Assembly (NCBI GenBank): GCA_934045075.1
Contig: OW203736.1
Coordinates: forward strand, 20,871,805-20,935,804
DNA from: Yponomeuta sedellus
Taxonomy: Eukaryota; Arthropoda; Insecta; Lepidoptera; Yponomeutidae
DNA length: 64,000 nt
Reading direction: 5' to 3'
In this document: piece after piece, positions 63,671-64,000 of the stretch
Layout: each line of letters begins with the position of its first letter
Position numbering within the stretch: the first letter of the stretch is position 1
Made by a program: the position numbers and the translations under genes
The notes under the pieces: model-generated
What the model was told of the DNA's origin: nothing
The model's input: only the letters and a program-made list of their open reading frames with translations
Database searches by the model: none

Positions 63671-63824
63671 AAAACCTATTTAGAGGCTAAAAATTTCACC
63701 CATGCCGGGATTCGAACCCGCAACCTCTGGCTATCCGTACCAGCGCTCTACCAATTTTTAGCCTCTAAATAGGTTTTTAAATTTGTTCCTTAGCACGGGT
63801 TAGTGCATTAAAAATAAAAATAGT
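63671..63824. mobile_element. SINE family S1 inserted in integrase, core inverted
   Basis: 154 bp flanked by the 14-bp duplication GTAGTTATGGATTA (63657-63670 and 63825-63838). Starts AAAACCTATTTAGAGGC, has the tRNA-like core on the minus strand, then TTTAGCCTCTAAATAGG and the tail TTAGCACGGGTTAGTGC with AAAAATAAAAATAG on the plus strand. Confidence 0.92.
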
Positions 63825-64000
63825 GTAGTTATGGATTACTTCACTAAATGGCCAGAGGTATTCGCCATACCCAATCAAGAAGCCACGACTGTTGCCTCCA
63901 AGTTGTTTGAGGAAGTAGTTTGCCGGTTTGGTGTGCCCTTGGAAATACACTCCGACCAAGGCAGGAACTTTGAGTCTCAAGTATTTCAAGAACTCTGCAA
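63825..64000 (+). pseudogene. pol: Integrase core of the gypsy element, after the SINE
   Basis: The integrase frame continues from the second target duplicate (DYFTKWPEVFAIPNQEAT, then EIHSDQGRNFESQVFQELC with the second catalytic D) to the window end. Confidence 0.88.

Larger units (their letters stand above)
59056..64000 (+). mobile_element. Ty3/gypsy LTR retrotransposon, 5' part, degenerate
   Basis: LTR, primer site, gag, -1 shift site and pol (protease, RT, RNase H, integrase). The 3' part and 3' LTR lie beyond the window. pol carries a nonsense codon, a frameshift and a SINE, so this copy is dead. Not closely related to the errantivirus at 9232: different gag and a long LTR. Confidence 0.85.

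Overview
This is animal nuclear DNA, almost certainly from a moth or butterfly. The evidence is spliced genes with GT..AG introns, tRNA-derived SINEs, tandem Helitron-like ends, many old LINE tails, and a TED-type errantivirus (a group known from Lepidoptera). The window is nearly all mobile DNA. I see only one plausible host-type gene, a small spliced gene at 18243-19696, and no real tRNA or rRNA gene.

Layout. 1-162 is the 3' end of a BEL/Pao retrotransposon pol. 163-9231 is old repeat debris: SINEs, LINE tails and two microsatellites. 9232-16267 is a young errantivirus with two identical 273-bp LTRs, a GTAC target duplication, gag, pol and a spliced env. Almost all of its integrase is deleted. 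16300-40360 holds MITEs, LINE fragments (CR1/Jockey-like, RTE-like), SINEs, Helitron-like tandems, about ten copies of one unnamed dispersed repeat, and the small spliced gene.

40370-52077 is the most interesting part: an 11.7-kb Polinton/Maverick-type (adintovirus-like) element flanked by a CCCGGG 6-bp duplication. In order it encodes a packaging ATPase, a conserved virion-associated protein, a fibre-like small protein, a chromodomain integrase, a phospholipase A2-domain protein, an adenain-type cysteine protease, a penton-like protein, a 48-residue basic peptide, a hexon-like major capsid protein and a 162-residue protein. A spliced antisense gene of unknown function follows. No protein-primed DNA polymerase (PolB) is visible. 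Its terminal repeats are themselves near-palindromes that could fold into hairpins. The protease has no usable in-frame ATG; a canonical A_AAA_AAC slippery site lies directly before the PLA2 stop codon. An array of repeated TCAATCTGA motifs lies next to the right end.

52085-58890 is again repeat debris, including the end of an I/R1-type LINE. From about 59056 to the window end lies the 5' part of a second Ty3/gypsy element: an LTR with a perfect heat-shock element and TATA box, gag, and a pol broken by a stop codon, a frameshift and a SINE insertion with a 14-bp target duplication.

Three unrelated elements here place a canonical -1 slippery heptamer zero or one codon before the upstream stop: TTTAAAC (errantivirus gag/pol), AAAAAAC (Polinton PLA2/protease) and GGGAAAC (gypsy gag/pol). 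All assignments are from reading the sequence and remembered family features; no database search was run.
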